A DNA stretch of 32,767 nucleotides from NCBI GenBank assembly GCA_027490465.1, contig JAIXXZ010000038.1, forward strand, positions 1 through 32,767, written 5' to 3'. The translations under genes were made by a program, and so were the position numbers. How positions within the stretch are numbered: the first letter of the stretch is position 1; each line of letters starts with the position of its first letter. Positions 1 through 11,790 of this stretch are shown one piece after another. The notes under the pieces were generated by a model. It made no database searches, was not told where the DNA came from, and saw only the letters and a list, made by a program, of their open reading frames with translations. Source of the DNA: Oxalobacteraceae bacterium. GTDB taxonomy: Bacteria > Pseudomonadota > Gammaproteobacteria > Burkholderiales > Burkholderiaceae_D.

Positions 1-2801
<2,801 letters not shown>

Positions 2802-2839
2802 GCGTGGGAGAAATGGTGGCAGCTCGGCGTTTTAAGCGT

Positions 2840-3020
2840 TAACACGCCATCCCGGCGCGAGTGCGGATCCACGCACGCGGACCTGAGGCGTTTGAAAAAG
2901 CGTGTTGTTCGCAAGGATGGATCCCGGCCTGCGCCGGGATGACGATTTAGAGGCCGGATGGTGATTGCAGCTTCGGATGGTGATGTGAAGCCGAGATGAC
3001 ACCCACCCGGGGGTCAAGAG
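2840..3020. repeat. GC-rich palindromic (REP-like) intergenic sequence
   Basis: Positions 2921-2940 form a nearly perfect palindrome, ATCCCGGCCTGCGCCGGGAT, followed by GACG. This resembles short palindromic repeats common in proteobacterial intergenic DNA. A related fragment (CATCCCGGCGCGAGTGCGGATCC) starts at 2848. Two direct copies of CGGATGGTGAT follow (2956-2966 and 2975-2985). No T-run follows the palindrome, so it is not a typical terminator, though it could stabilise exbD mRNA 3' ends. No gene is visible in the gap 2619-3026. Confidence 0.5.
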
Positions 3021-3026
3021 TGGACT

Positions 3027-3452
3027 TTACTTTCCGGCTGCCTTTGGGTCAGTGACGAAACCAATCTTGGTCATGCCATTACCCTGAGCTGACGCCATCA
3101 CTTGCGCGATGATTTCATAACGGGTGGATTTATCGGCTCTGAGATGCAATTCCGGCTGCGGTTTTTTTTGTGAGGCTGCGCTGAAGCGCATTGCCAGTTC
3201 ATCCTGACTCACGAGAGCGTTGTTCCAGAAAAGCTGACCCTCGGCATTGATCGCCAGCGTGATGGTCTCTGGTTTTTCCGGTGCTGCCTGCGAGGGAGCA
3301 TTGGGCAACTCGAGTTTGACTGCATGCGTAAACAGTGGTGCCGTGATGATGAAGATCACCAGAAGAACCAGCATGACGTCCACCATGGGTGTAACGTTGA
3401 TCTCCGCCATCGGTGCCTGATGATTGCTCTCGTTGAATCCGCCGAATGCCAT
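3027..3452 (-). CDS. exbD: ExbD/TolR-family biopolymer transport protein
   Basis: Inner-membrane partner of ExbB that uses the proton gradient to energise TonB. The 141-residue protein has a short cytoplasmic N-terminus with the family pattern MAEINVTPMVDVMLVLLVIF. Within it is the single transmembrane helix carrying the conserved proton-path aspartate (VDVML, about residues 24-28). A periplasmic domain ends in MTKIGFVTDP. It is the last gene of the tonB-exbB-exbD set, starting 15 bases after the exbB stop. TolR is the close alternative, but the adjacent tonB and the absence of tolA/tolB favour ExbD. Confidence 0.9.
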   Translation of the reverse strand: MAFGGFNESNHQAPMAEINVTPMVDVMLVLLVIFIITAPLFTHAVKLELPNAPSQAAPEKPETITLAINAEGQLFWNNALVSQDELAMRFSAASQKKPQPELHLRADKSTRYEIIAQVMASAQGNGMTKIGFVTDPKAAGK

Positions 3453-3467
3453 GATGAGTCGCGCCTC

Positions 3468-4190
3468 TTATTGAATTTGAATGGGTTCCGCTTTCTTGCG
3501 CCGCGTGCTGATCCTTGAGCCGGTGGTCAGATGCGCATGCAGATCGTGCGCAAAGGCATCCAGCTCGGACAAGGTGATGCGGTTGACTCGGGTGAAGGCG
3601 TTGTAGCCCAGGACTGCCGGAATCGCGACGACCAGACCGATAGCGGTCATGATCAGTGCTTCACCTACTGGACCGGCGACTTTGTCAATTTGGATCGTGC
3701 CCGATGTCGAGACGGCGGCTAGTGCGTGATAGATGCCCCACACAGTACCGAACAGGCCCACGAAGGGTGCGGTAGAGCCCACCGATGCCAGTAAAGTCAG
3801 CCCACTTTCAAGCCGCGAGGACACGCGGTTGATTTGCTGGCGCAATGTGCGTGTGACGAGTTCACCCGGGTCGACGCTCGCGTTGAGCGAGGCGCTATTG
3901 GCTTTGACACTGACTGCCTCTACGGCATGCGAGGCCAGCGGCGCGTAGACCTGTTCGGTATCAGCATGGCTGAGCGCCGTGATTGCATCTTCCATGCTCG
4001 GCGCATCCCAGAAGTGCTCGACCGCAGTTGCGCTGCGGCGAATGCGCCATGAGGCCCAGGCCTTGGACAAAATGTAGTACCAGCTCGCGATTGACATTAG
4101 CAGTAGCAGATACGCGACGCTGTGGGTAATCGCATCGCCTTGCGCCCAGTAATGCGCAAAGCCCAAATTCGGGTTCAGTGGTTCGTTCAT
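3468..4190 (-). CDS. exbB: ExbB/TolQ-family proton channel
   Basis: Inner-membrane motor protein that forms the proton channel with ExbD and drives TonB. The 240 residues carry one N-terminal transmembrane helix (about 25-45, VAYLLLLMSIASWYYIL). A cytoplasmic loop follows, then two C-terminal helices with the family signatures LTLLASVGSTAPFVGLFGTV (about 128-147) and ALIMTAIGLVVAIPAVLGYN (about 173-192). Length is normal for ExbB. The start is preceded by a weak GAGAA ribosome-binding site. The gene is separated from tonB by repeat copy 2, so it may partly depend on its own or repeat-borne expression signals. Confidence 0.93.
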   Translation of the reverse strand: MNEPLNPNLGFAHYWAQGDAITHSVAYLLLLMSIASWYYILSKAWASWRIRRSATAVEHFWDAPSMEDAITALSHADTEQVYAPLASHAVEAVSVKANSASLNASVDPGELVTRTLRQQINRVSSRLESGLTLLASVGSTAPFVGLFGTVWGIYHALAAVSTSGTIQIDKVAGPVGEALIMTAIGLVVAIPAVLGYNAFTRVNRITLSELDAFAHDLHAHLTTGSRISTRRKKAEPIQIQ

Positions 4191-4220
4191 TCGGATCAGT
4201 TCTCGGAAAGCCTGCGGAAA

Positions 4221-4354
4221 TTAGAGAGACGCTGGGTAAATCCACGCGTTGTCGTGAGCCAGCGCAGCAGTACGACGCGGGGGCCAGGAAAATCAGGGAT
4301 TAAATGCCATTTTTCAGCCATAAACATTTCTGGTTTTATGTAATCAGCGCTGCA
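4221..4354 (+). repeat. Dispersed ~130-bp intergenic repeat, copy 2
   Basis: Same landmarks as copy 1 in the same orientation: TTAGAGAGACGCTG at the left, GTGAGCCAGCGCAGCAGTAC, AAAATCAGGG, CATTTCTGGTTTTATGTAATC, and CAGCGCTGC at the right. It fills the tonB-exbB gap. Its right end stops at the base next to the tonB stop codon (4355-4357), so the element sits exactly between two functionally linked genes of one transcription direction. Confidence 0.8.
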
Positions 4355-5299
4355 TCAATTTCGCAGTTTAAGGGTAATGGGCACCTGATACCACTCTTCG
4401 ATGGGTTTTCCATCGGCGGTAGCTGGATTGAAGCGCCAGGTTTTTACGGCATCGATCGCTGCTTGGTCCAGACGCGGAAAACCACTGGATGATTTTACTT
4501 CGATGTTGCCCGCTGTGCCGTTGCTCTTGACCTGAACGCGCAAAATCACAGTACCTTGTTCATTCAGCCGTTTGGACATGGATGGATAAGTTGGTTCGGC
4601 ATTTCTCGCGGCGTAACTCGCTGGAATGCTGACACCAGTTTTTGATGACGACCCCGACTCAGGCGCAGGCGGTGCCGGAGACACGACTGCTGGCGAGGCG
4701 GGACGCGGCGCAGGCGCGGGTGCTGGCACGGGCACTGGCGCTGGCGCAGGCGCAGGCGCAGGCGCGGGAGCTGGCGCGGGCGCAGGATTGGGTGCTGGCG
4801 CCGGAGCCGGAGCCGGGGGCGCTGGTTTTGGTGCCGCCTGGCGCTGTGGCGCGGGCTCCGGCCGTGGCGGTTCAGGTTTCGAGGGCTCGGGCCTCGGTGG
4901 CTCGGGCTTGGGCGGCTCGGGTTTGGCCGGCTCAGGTTTGGGCGGCTCGGGTTGGGCCGGCTCAGGTTTGGGCGGCTCGGGCTTGGCCGGCTCTGGTTTG
5001 GGCGGCTCAGGCTTAGGCGGCTCAGGCTTAGGCGGTACGGGCTTAGGCGGTACGGGCTTAGGTGGCTCGGGCTTGGGCGGCTCGGGCTTAGGCGGTAAGG
5101 GCTTGGGTGGCTCAGGTTTCGGCGGTAAGGGCTTGGGTGGTTCAAGCAGTTTGGGTGGCACTATGAGTTCCACGACGACGGGTGGCTTCTCAGGCTCCTT
5201 GTGCTGAATTTGAATGATGCCGGATACCAGCAGCAACAGCATCAGGCCATGCGCCGCGACTGCAATGGCAGCAGCTATACCTGAGCGTTGGGTCATCAT
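4355..5299 (-). CDS. tonB: TonB energy-transducing protein with very long proline-rich linker
   Basis: TonB spans the periplasm and passes ExbB/ExbD energy to outer-membrane receptors for siderophores, haem and similar ligands. The 314 residues show an N-terminal membrane anchor (about 7-28). Residues about 38-210 are almost pure proline with lysine/glutamate, then alanine: repeated KPEPPKP units and then PAPAPAPA. A classical C-terminal TonB domain follows (about 232-314, YPSMSKRLNEQGTVILRVQV and AAIDAVKTWRFNPA). The linker is long for TonB. At DNA level it is a tandem low-complexity array that could vary in length by slippage. The gene starts 30 bases after the dapB stop, suggesting cotranscription with bamE-dapB. 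Nearby fur fits iron control, though I see no convincing Fur box. Confidence 0.95.
   Translation of the reverse strand: MMTQRSGIAAAIAVAAHGLMLLLLVSGIIQIQHKEPEKPPVVVELIVPPKLLEPPKPLPPKPEPPKPLPPKPEPPKPEPPKPVPPKPVPPKPEPPKPEPPKPEPAKPEPPKPEPAQPEPPKPEPAKPEPPKPEPPRPEPSKPEPPRPEPAPQRQAAPKPAPPAPAPAPAPNPAPAPAPAPAPAPAPAPVPVPAPAPAPRPASPAVVSPAPPAPESGSSSKTGVSIPASYAARNAEPTYPSMSKRLNEQGTVILRVQVKSNGTAGNIEVKSSSGFPRLDQAAIDAVKTWRFNPATADGKPIEEWYQVPITLKLRN
4680..5160. repeat. Low-complexity tandem coding repeat in tonB
   Basis: On the plus strand, units such as GGCGGCTCGGGCTTG and GGCGGCTCAGGTTTG recur between about 4870 and 5150, followed by a GGCGCAGGCGCA-type array near 4735-4800. They encode the Lys-Pro-Glu-Pro and Ala-Pro linker of TonB. 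The glycine-rich and arginine-rich reading frames in the other frames here are artefacts of this composition. Confidence 0.85.
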
Positions 5300-5329
5300 G
5301 GGGCGATTGCAGTACGGGCGGCAGCGCTA

Positions 5330-6136
5330 TCAGCGCAGAGCCAGTACGTCATGCATGTCGTACAGGCCCGTGGGTTTATCCTGGAGGAAACGCACGGCAC
5401 GCAGGCTGCCGTGGGCGTAGGTCACGCGGCTGGAAGACTTGTGGGTAATTTCTATTCGCTCACCGATGCCTGCGAACAGGACGGTGTGATCACCCACGAT
5501 GTCGCCACCCCGTATGGTGGCAAAACCGATGGATGAGGGATCGCGTTCTCCAGTGACGCCTTCTCGCGCAAAAACACCCACCTTGTTCAGATCGCGCCCA
5601 AGCGCATCTGCAATGACTTCACCCATCTTCAACGCAGTGCCGGACGGCGCATCAACTTTATGCCTGTGATGTGCTTCGATGATTTCGATGTCGTAGCCAT
5701 GAGAAAAACTTTTGGCAGCTAGCTCCAGCAGTTTCATGGTCACATTGACGCCCACACTCATGTTGGGCGCGAAGACGATGGCTGTTTTTTTTGCGGCAGC
5801 GGCGATGGCAGCTTTGCCGGCATCGTCAAACCCGGTGGTACCAATGATCATCTTGATACCGTGCTCGGCGCAGTAGGCCAGATGATGCAGCGTACCTTCC
5901 GGCCGGGTGAAGTCGATCAGGTAGTCGGCATCGGCCAGACCGCGCGCAAGGTCGGATTCGATCAGTACGCCGGAGGGTTGGCCGAGAAATGATGCCGCGT
6001 CAGTACCTATGCAGGGAGCGCCGGGTATATCGAGCGCGCCGGCGAGCCTCGCGTTAGCATCGGCGGCGATGGCCTCGATCAACATTCGACCCATACGGCC
6101 GGATGCGCCAGCCACGGCGATTTTCATAGCATTCAT
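5330..6136 (-). CDS. dapB: 4-hydroxy-tetrahydrodipicolinate reductase
   Basis: Reduces the DapA product with NAD(P)H in the diaminopimelate/lysine pathway, supplying peptidoglycan and lysine. The 268 residues begin with the Rossmann nucleotide-binding motif [15 protein letters not shown]. They contain the family signature [20 protein letters not shown], with the catalytic His-His and the Lys that contacts substrate, and [14 protein letters not shown]. The ATG at 6136 is used here; an in-frame ATG at 6127 (MKIAVAG) is equally acceptable because neither has a clear ribosome-binding site. The gene lies 23 bases after the bamE stop and 30 before tonB, in what looks like one transcription unit. 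Confidence 0.96.
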   Translation of the reverse strand: MNAMKIAVAGASGRMGRMLIEAIAADANARLAGALDIPGAPCIGTDAASFLGQPSGVLIESDLARGLADADYLIDFTRPEGTLHHLAYCAEHGIKMIIGTTGFDDAGKAAIAAAAKKTAIVFAPNMSVGVNVTMKLLELAAKSFSHGYDIEIIEAHHRHKVDAPSGTALKMGEVIADALGRDLNKVGVFAREGVTGERDPSSIGFATIRGGDIVGDHTVLFAGIGERIEITHKSSSRVTYAHGSLRAVRFLQDKPTGLYDMHDVLALR

Positions 6137-6159
6137 CAGAGGAAGAGCTTGGGAGCTTG

Positions 6160-6618
6160 TTATTTGTTTTGTGGTGCCGCGATGCGGAGCAGGTAGTCAT
6201 TTTCTTCGGGCAGGTCACCGCCTTCGAAATGAGAGACGCGACCTTCTTTGAAAAATACGACGACCCGGCTGCTGGTGATTTCACCGTCGCCTTTGCGGAT
6301 GCGGAAGGGATAATCCCAGCGGGTTTCATGAAACAAGTCGGTCAGCAGCGGGGTACCGAGCACGAAACGCACTTGTTCGGGCGTCATGCCCACCTTCAGT
6401 TGAGCGACCATCTCCTTGGAGATGAAATTGCCTTGTTGGATGTCTGGGCGGTAGACCGGCACCACGCCGAACAGTTTTGATTTTTGCACCGTCTGGACGA
6501 TGCCGTTGCCATCGACCGGGGCCTCGGCGGATGCCGGGGTGCTGGAGAATAGTTTGCTGGCGGTCGAGCAGCCGTTCAGGCTTGCGGCAGCAAGCGCGAT
6601 CAGGAATACATTTTTCAT
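6160..6618 (-). CDS. bamE: Outer-membrane assembly lipoprotein BamE (SmpA/OmlA)
   Basis: Small lipoprotein of the BAM complex that folds beta-barrel proteins into the outer membrane. From the ATG at 6618 the 152 residues start with a lipoprotein signal peptide, [17 protein letters not shown], with the lipidated Cys at 17. The SmpA/OmlA fold follows with [35 protein letters not shown] and WDYPFRI. An upstream ATG at 6642 would add eight residues in front of the signal peptide and is less likely. The gene is divergent from fur, a common arrangement in betaproteobacteria, and heads the bamE-dapB-tonB run. Confidence 0.93.
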   Translation of the reverse strand: MKNVFLIALAAASLNGCSTASKLFSSTPASAEAPVDGNGIVQTVQKSKLFGVVPVYRPDIQQGNFISKEMVAQLKVGMTPEQVRFVLGTPLLTDLFHETRWDYPFRIRKGDGEITSSRVVVFFKEGRVSHFEGGDLPEENDYLLRIAAPQNK

Positions 6619-6659
6619 TGGACGCGCGAACGACAGAATCATGGTGTTCAGTAGGTGAA

Positions 6660-6689
6660 TTGAGCGCAGTGGCCAAAACGCTATATGAT
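6660..6689 (+). promoter_or_regulatory. Possible fur promoter
   Basis: TTGAGC (6660-6665) and TATGAT (6684-6689), spaced 18 bases, lie 30 bases before the fur ATG in the bamE/fur divergent gap. The match to the sigma-70 consensus is fair; no Fur box was recognised. Confidence 0.35.
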
Positions 6690-6719
6690 AAAGCAGTTCA
6701 CCTTATCTGAAGCGAAATC

Positions 6720-7148
6720 ATGCCGACTAACCCCGCCGACCTGAAGTCCAGTGGATTGAAGGCCACGCTGCCCCGACTGAAAATACTTGAAATCTTCCAG
6801 GGCAGCGCCGTGCGTCACCTGTCCGCTGAGGATGTCTACAAGCTGCTACTGGCTGAAAATCTTGATGTCGGTCTGGCAACCGTTTACCGGGTCCTCACCC
6901 AGTTTGAGCAGGCCGGACTGCTGAGCCGCAACCATTTTGAGTCAGGCAAGGCGGTCTTCGAGCTCAATGAGGGCTCGCATCATGACCATCTGGTGTGCCT
7001 GGATTGCGGGCTGGTGGAAGAGTTTTTTGATGACGAAATTGAAAAACGTCAGCACCGTATCGCCGAGGAGCGAGGTTTCAAGCTCACCGAGCATGCGCTC
7101 GCTCTGTACGGTAACTGCGTCAAGGATAACTGTCCGCACCGTACCTGA
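6720..7148 (+). CDS. fur: Ferric uptake regulator
   Basis: Metal-dependent repressor of iron acquisition genes. The 142 residues contain the winged helix with the recognition segment [18 protein letters not shown] (51-68). The regulatory metal region HHDH (87-90) and the structural zinc cysteines C93/C96 and C133/C138 are present, with H125 completing the metal sites. Length and motifs are those of an intact Fur. It is transcribed away from bamE-dapB-tonB-exbBD and converges on hrcA, with only 17 bases between the two stops. It is the obvious regulator of the neighbouring tonB system. Confidence 0.97.
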   Translation: MPTNPADLKSSGLKATLPRLKILEIFQGSAVRHLSAEDVYKLLLAENLDVGLATVYRVLTQFEQAGLLSRNHFESGKAVFELNEGSHHDHLVCLDCGLVEEFFDDEIEKRQHRIAEERGFKLTEHALALYGNCVKDNCPHRT

Positions 7149-7165
7149 AGCGGCTGCCTGCCTGT

Positions 7166-8179
7166 TCAGGGATGCGACAGAGCGTTCGACAGCAGTCTTG
7201 CCGTGATGTCGACAATCGGAATCACACGCTCGTAGGCCATGCGGGTCGGGCCTATTACGCCGAGCGTTCCGACGATTTTGCCGTTCGCTTCATAGGGCGC
7301 GGTCACCACGCTCATGGATTCAAGTGGCATCAGTTGTGATTCGCCACCGATAAAAATCTGCACGCCAGTGGCCTTGCTGGACATGTCGAGCAAGGCGGTG
7401 AGCGTGGTTTTCTGCTCGAAGATGTCGAAGAGTTTGCGCAGGGAACTCATGTTGGATGACAAATCTTCAATCGACAGCAGGTTGCGCTCTCCGGAAATGA
7501 CGATGTCTTCCCCGCTACTGGTCATGGCGTCGCTGCCTGCCTCGACGGCAGCCTGCATCAGACGCGTCATATCATTTTGCAGCTGTTTCAATTCCTCTTT
7601 CAGGCGTATGCGCACATCATCAAAAGAGAGTCCCGCATAGTGCTGATTGATGTAATTGGCTGCCTGCACCAGTTGTGCGGGCGTGTAATCGATTTCGGTC
7701 AGCATCAAGCGGTTTTGTACATCGCCATCCGGCGCAACGATGACCAGCAAAATACGTTTTTCGGATAGCCTCAGGAATTCGATCTGCTGGAAGTGCATTT
7801 CCCGTCGTGGGGTCAGCACCACGCCGGCAAATTGGGAAAGCGATGACAATACCTGCGCCGCACTCGCGATAATTTTTTGTGACGGCGCTCCCGACTGAAA
7901 CCGTGATTCCAGGGAGCTTTCATCAATACTTTGTACGGTGAGCAGACTGTCTACAAACAGACGATAGCCGCGCGGCGTCGGAACGCGACCCGCTGAGGTG
8001 TGCGGACTGGCTACCAGTCCCAGCTCTTCGAGGTCGGACATGATGTTGCGTATGGTCGCCGGCGAGAGATCCAGACCGGAAATTTTTGCCAGCGCGCGTG
8101 AGCCGACAGGTTGACCATCAGCTATGTAGCGTTCAACCAGTGCTTTTAGCAGTGTTTGTGCGCGAATATCGAGTTGCAT
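7166..8179 (-). CDS. hrcA: Heat-inducible transcription repressor HrcA
   Basis: Represses class I heat-shock genes by binding CIRCE operators, with activity tuned by GroEL. The 337 residues begin with the winged-helix domain ([20 protein letters not shown], then [18 protein letters not shown] and [16 protein letters not shown]). The HrcA GAF-like domain follows and ends in [20 protein letters not shown], where the visible text reads [12 protein letters not shown]. No CIRCE copy is visible in this window, so its target (typically groESL) lies elsewhere. The grpE-dnaK-dnaJ operon 5 kb away instead has a sigma-32 promoter. Confidence 0.97.
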   Translation of the reverse strand: MQLDIRAQTLLKALVERYIADGQPVGSRALAKISGLDLSPATIRNIMSDLEELGLVASPHTSAGRVPTPRGYRLFVDSLLTVQSIDESSLESRFQSGAPSQKIIASAAQVLSSLSQFAGVVLTPRREMHFQQIEFLRLSEKRILLVIVAPDGDVQNRLMLTEIDYTPAQLVQAANYINQHYAGLSFDDVRIRLKEELKQLQNDMTRLMQAAVEAGSDAMTSSGEDIVISGERNLLSIEDLSSNMSSLRKLFDIFEQKTTLTALLDMSSKATGVQIFIGGESQLMPLESMSVVTAPYEANGKIVGTLGVIGPTRMAYERVIPIVDITARLLSNALSHP

Positions 8180-8189
8180 GCAGTCTATT

Positions 8190-8330
8190 CTAGCGATAGT
8201 GAGCGTCGTCCGCCAGAAAACTTGGCGTCTGTATCAAAATGCCGCTCTCAGCGTTGAGGTAGCAATGCTGTACTTCCGCACTGTCTGCGGTGCCCTCGCA
8301 TTGCCAGCGACAGCGCTGCTTCGTGACCAT
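8190..8330 (-). CDS. Possible small protein between HAD hydrolase and hrcA
   Basis: An open frame from ATG 8330 (or 8333) to a TAG ten bases before the hrcA ATG would encode 46 residues with three cysteines in the first half ([20 protein letters not shown]) and no membrane segment. It occupies most of the 168-base gap between the HAD gene and hrcA on the same strand. There is no clear ribosome-binding site and no family is recognised. The composition is protein-like, but chance cannot be excluded. Confidence 0.3.
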   Translation of the reverse strand: MVTKQRCRWQCEGTADSAEVQHCYLNAESGILIQTPSFLADDAHYR

Positions 8331-8347
8331 CATGTTGATAAAGGCGC

Positions 8348-9070
8348 TTAATGCGTAGTGCTCCGCAGATGCAGCCACTGCTCGAGTTCATGTAACGATG
8401 CGAGAGAGGCGTCTGGTTCAATGTGCGCCTGTTCCGCTGGCTTGGCTGCACCATGTCGGTTCAGCCAGATTCCCCTCAGTCCAGCCTTTTGGGCGCCTTC
8501 CACGTCGAGTCGCAAGTCGTCGCCCACGTAAGCGACCTGCGAAGGCGGGAGTGCGAGTGCCTCACAGGCTGCATGAAACACGGCAGGATCTGGCTTGGCA
8601 CGACCAATTTCATGGGCGGCGAGCGACACGGCGAAATGGTGGTCCAGGCCGATCTGTCGCAAATCAGCCGCGCCATTGGTGAGCGAACCCAGCGTGATCC
8701 GCTCTGCCAGCCGGGGCAGGCAAACCAGTACATCATCGAACAGCGTGACCTGATTGCGCGCAGTCGTAAACACATCCATGGCCTCTTCAATACGCGTTGT
8801 ATCAGCGCCGCATGCCACAAAGGCTTCATGCAGCGCTGCATGACGCAGTGCCCAGAGATCGACCCGAAACCGGGGATGTTCAGCCATCAGTTCGCTGCGA
8901 CGCTTGCGCATGGCGGCAATCGTGTACCGCTCTGTGACCAGAGGAACTTGATCACTGAGCCAATCGAACAGCAGCGTCTCGGCACGCTCAATCACTGGGG
9001 TAATTGGCCACAATGTGTCATCAAGATCAAACAGCAAAGCCCGTATGGGCTCGTGTGCGGGGGCATTCAT
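8348..9070 (-). CDS. HAD-superfamily hydrolase (subfamily IA)
   Basis: Haloacid-dehalogenase-type phosphatase of unknown substrate. From the ATG at 9070 there are 240 residues with motif I FDLDDT (nucleophile D15, acid D17), a helical cap, and motif II LGSLTNG. The motif III lysine is in GRAKPDPAVF and motif IV is YVGDDLRLDVEGAQKAGLRG. The order and spacing are those of subfamily IA, as in phosphoglycolate phosphatase or 5'-nucleotidase-like enzymes. A frame extension to 9094 would need a TTG start, while ATG 9070 has GGAAA seven bases upstream. It is divergent from nadK with a gap of about 50 bases. Confidence 0.85.
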   Translation of the reverse strand: MNAPAHEPIRALLFDLDDTLWPITPVIERAETLLFDWLSDQVPLVTERYTIAAMRKRRSELMAEHPRFRVDLWALRHAALHEAFVACGADTTRIEEAMDVFTTARNQVTLFDDVLVCLPRLAERITLGSLTNGAADLRQIGLDHHFAVSLAAHEIGRAKPDPAVFHAACEALALPPSQVAYVGDDLRLDVEGAQKAGLRGIWLNRHGAAKPAEQAHIEPDASLASLHELEQWLHLRSTTH

Positions 9071-9121
9071 GGCGGTTTCCGGTGATTCAGTCAAGCCGCC
9101 AATTATGGTCTAATCCCGTGC

Positions 9122-10036
9122 ATGTCGAATTCCAGACCCACTTCAACCGGTCGTTTCCACACGATTGCGATCATCGGTAAACATGGCGAGTCCAGCAGCA
9201 TGGGCTCGGTGCTTGAGCTCGCCGGTTTTCTGGAAGATCGCGGGCATCGGGTTGTATTTGAAGATGAAACCGCGCGTGACATTCAGCGTCCGGAAGCTTT
9301 GTCCGTTACGCCGGAGCAGATTGGCAAGCGCGCCGATCTCGCTATTGTGGTCGGCGGCGATGGCACGATGCTGGGCATTGCGCGTCAGCTTGCCTCTTTT
9401 GGTGTGCCGCTGATAGGCGTGAATCAAGGTCGTTTGGGTTTCATGACCGATATTGCATCCGAACACATGCTATCGGTGTTGGGCGACATTCTGGACGGCA
9501 AGCTCGCGTCCGAGCGGCGCACATTGCTCGAGGGCGTCGTGGTGCGCGACGGACAGCAAATTTTTCACGGTTTGGCGTTCAATGATGTGGTCGTCTCGCG
9601 CGGCGCAGGAGCAGGCATGGTGGAGCTGCGGGTCGAAGTGGATGGCCATTTCATGTACAACCAGCGCTCTGATGGCCTGATTGTGTCAACGCCGACGGGC
9701 TCAACCGCTTATGCCTTGGCAGCGGGCGGGCCGATACTGCAGCCCGAGCTCGGCGGCGTGGTGCTGGTGCCGATCGCGCCGCATGCCTTGTCGAACCGGC
9801 CGATTGTGCTCTCCGATAATCATGAAATCAGTATTGAACTCGTCAGCGCCGGCGAGAGTAGCGTCAATTTCGATATGCAATCACTCACCAGTCTTTCTCA
9901 GCATGATCGCGTGCTGATCCGTCGATCAGCGCACACCGTGACTTTCCTTCATCCCGCAGGATGGAATTATTTCGATACGCTGCGCGAGAAACTGCATTGG
10001 AACGAATATCCTTCCGTGCTTGGTCAGCTAAAATGA
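9122..10036 (+). CDS. nadK: NAD kinase
   Basis: Phosphorylates NAD to NADP in the cytoplasm. The 304 residues carry the diagnostic GGDGT (78-82) within LAIVVGGDGTMLGIARQL. GVNQGRLGFMTDI follows, then the second signature STPTGSTAYALAAGGPILQP and SNRPIVLSD. Length and all core motifs are normal. It is the first gene after the divergent HAD hydrolase and is followed by recN 75 bases later, an order common in betaproteobacteria. Confidence 0.97.
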   Translation: MSNSRPTSTGRFHTIAIIGKHGESSSMGSVLELAGFLEDRGHRVVFEDETARDIQRPEALSVTPEQIGKRADLAIVVGGDGTMLGIARQLASFGVPLIGVNQGRLGFMTDIASEHMLSVLGDILDGKLASERRTLLEGVVVRDGQQIFHGLAFNDVVVSRGAGAGMVELRVEVDGHFMYNQRSDGLIVSTPTGSTAYALAAGGPILQPELGGVVLVPIAPHALSNRPIVLSDNHEISIELVSAGESSVNFDMQSLTSLSQHDRVLIRRSAHTVTFLHPAGWNYFDTLREKLHWNEYPSVLGQLK

Positions 10037-10111
10037 CGCACCAGTGCGGCCGCCAGCCAATGGCCGGCCCGCTTGCCTCTCCTACCTTTCAGATTCACAT
10101 TCATTGTCAAC

Positions 10112-11770
10112 ATGCTGCGCACTCTGGCCATTCATGATTTCGTCATTGTCGATGCAATAGAAATCGATCTTTCGGCCGGCTTCTCCGTGTTTACCGGTGA
10201 AACAGGGGCAGGTAAATCCATTCTGATTGATGCGCTCACGCTGGCGCTCGGCGGTCGCGCGGATGCCAGCGTCGTGCGCGAAGGTGCAGCGCGCGCTGAC
10301 ATTACGGCTGAATTTGCGGGACCTTTTGATGCGGCGCTGGAGGCATGGCTGGATCAGAATGCACTGACCGGTGACGAGGGCGTGCTTTTTATGCGGCGCG
10401 TTATTGACAATGGCGGTCGCTCCAAGGCTTTTATCAATGGGATCACTGCGACGGTGACGCAGCTGCGCGAGTTGGGCGAAATGCTGGTCGATATTCATGG
10501 TCAGCATGCGCATCAGTCACTGCTCAAAGCCGATGCGCAACGGCTGCTGCTGGATGCACATGCCGGCTTGCATGATGAGGCCCGCGCCGTGGCTGCCGCG
10601 TATCGTAGCTGGCGCGCCGTGGTGCGTCAGCGCGAGGAATTCGAGCGTGACGCAAAACAGGTGCTGCTCGAGCGCGAGCGTCTCGAATGGCAGGTGGCTG
10701 AGCTGGAAAAACTCGCGGTACGTCCCGGTGAGTGGACTGATATCAGCAATGAGCACAGTCGCCTCTCGCACGCCGCCAGTCTGATCGATGGCGCGCAGCA
10801 GGCGCTGACCCTGCTCTCCGAGAGCGATTCCTCGCCCGTGCTGTCGCAGGTGAACGCGATCGAGCAAAAGCTCGGCAAGCTGGTTGATATTGATGACAAG
10901 CTGCGTCCTGTACTCGACGCACTGGAGCCGGCGCGCATACAGCTGCAGGAAGCGGTATATGCACTGAATGATTATCTCGGGCGCATTGAGCTTGATCCTG
11001 AGCGCTTGCGTACCGTTGAGGCGCGACTTGAAGCCATCCACGGCACCGCGCGCAAATTTCAGGTGGCGCCGGAGGATCTGCCCGAGACCCAGGCGCGTTT
11101 GTCCGAGCGTCTGGCGCAACTGTCGGACGCTACTGACATCGATGCGATGCGCGCGCAGGAGCAAAAACTGGCCGATGCCTACCAGGCCCTTGCGACCAAG
11201 CTGACCAAGGCGCGTACGAAAGCGGCGAAATCACTGGCCGGCGCCGTGACCGCGGCCATGCAGGACCTGTCGATGTCGGGTGGTCGTTTTGATATTGCCC
11301 TGCAAGCCTGCGAACCGGCTGCGCATGGTCAGGAGCAGATCGAGTTTTTGGTCGCCGGCCATGCCGGCACCACGCCGCGCCCGCTGGCCAAAGTGGCCTC
11401 CGGCGGCGAGCTGGCCCGCATCGCCCTGGCCATTTCCGTCATTGCCTCCAGCGCCACCGCGACGCCCACCCTGATTTTTGACGAGGTCGACAGCGGGATT
11501 GGCGGTGGTGTTGCCGAGGTTGTCGGCAGGCTGCTCAAGCGTCTGGGTCAGGACCGGCAGGTGCTGTGCGTGACCCACCTGCCGCAGGTCGCCAGCCAGG
11601 CCTCCCAGCATTTTCAAGTCAGTAAGGGTACGATGTCCGATGGTCGCACCGTTTCGCGCATCGAAAGACTGTCCGCCAGCGACCGCGTCGAGGAAATCGC
11701 GCGCATGCTTGGCGGCCTGGAAATCACCGCTACCACGCGCAAACATGCCCGCGAGCTGCTGGCATCCTGA
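10112..11770 (+). CDS. recN: DNA repair protein RecN
   Basis: SMC-like ATPase that acts in double-strand-break repair by recombination. The 552 residues start with MLRTLAIHDFVIVD, and the Walker A GETGAGKS is at 29-36. Long coiled-coil arms run from about 150 to 370. The C-terminal half has the ABC signature region KVASGGELARIALAI, Walker B TLIFDEVDSGIGGG and the H-loop LCVTHLPQVA. The start is the ATG at 10112, because the longer frame begins at a TTG and adds sequence absent from the family. No LexA box was seen in the short nadK-recN gap. Confidence 0.96.
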   Translation: MLRTLAIHDFVIVDAIEIDLSAGFSVFTGETGAGKSILIDALTLALGGRADASVVREGAARADITAEFAGPFDAALEAWLDQNALTGDEGVLFMRRVIDNGGRSKAFINGITATVTQLRELGEMLVDIHGQHAHQSLLKADAQRLLLDAHAGLHDEARAVAAAYRSWRAVVRQREEFERDAKQVLLERERLEWQVAELEKLAVRPGEWTDISNEHSRLSHAASLIDGAQQALTLLSESDSSPVLSQVNAIEQKLGKLVDIDDKLRPVLDALEPARIQLQEAVYALNDYLGRIELDPERLRTVEARLEAIHGTARKFQVAPEDLPETQARLSERLAQLSDATDIDAMRAQEQKLADAYQALATKLTKARTKAAKSLAGAVTAAMQDLSMSGGRFDIALQACEPAAHGQEQIEFLVAGHAGTTPRPLAKVASGGELARIALAISVIASSATATPTLIFDEVDSGIGGGVAEVVGRLLKRLGQDRQVLCVTHLPQVASQASQHFQVSKGTMSDGRTVSRIERLSASDRVEEIARMLGGLEITATTRKHARELLAS

Positions 11771-11790
11771 GCAGCGCTTACTTGGCACCA

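Noticed and set aside
4564..5207. Long open frames opposite and alongside tonB rich in Gly, or in Arg/Ser/Pro
   Set aside because: They are read-throughs of the tonB linker repeat in other frames; tonB itself has the membrane anchor and the conserved C-terminal domain.
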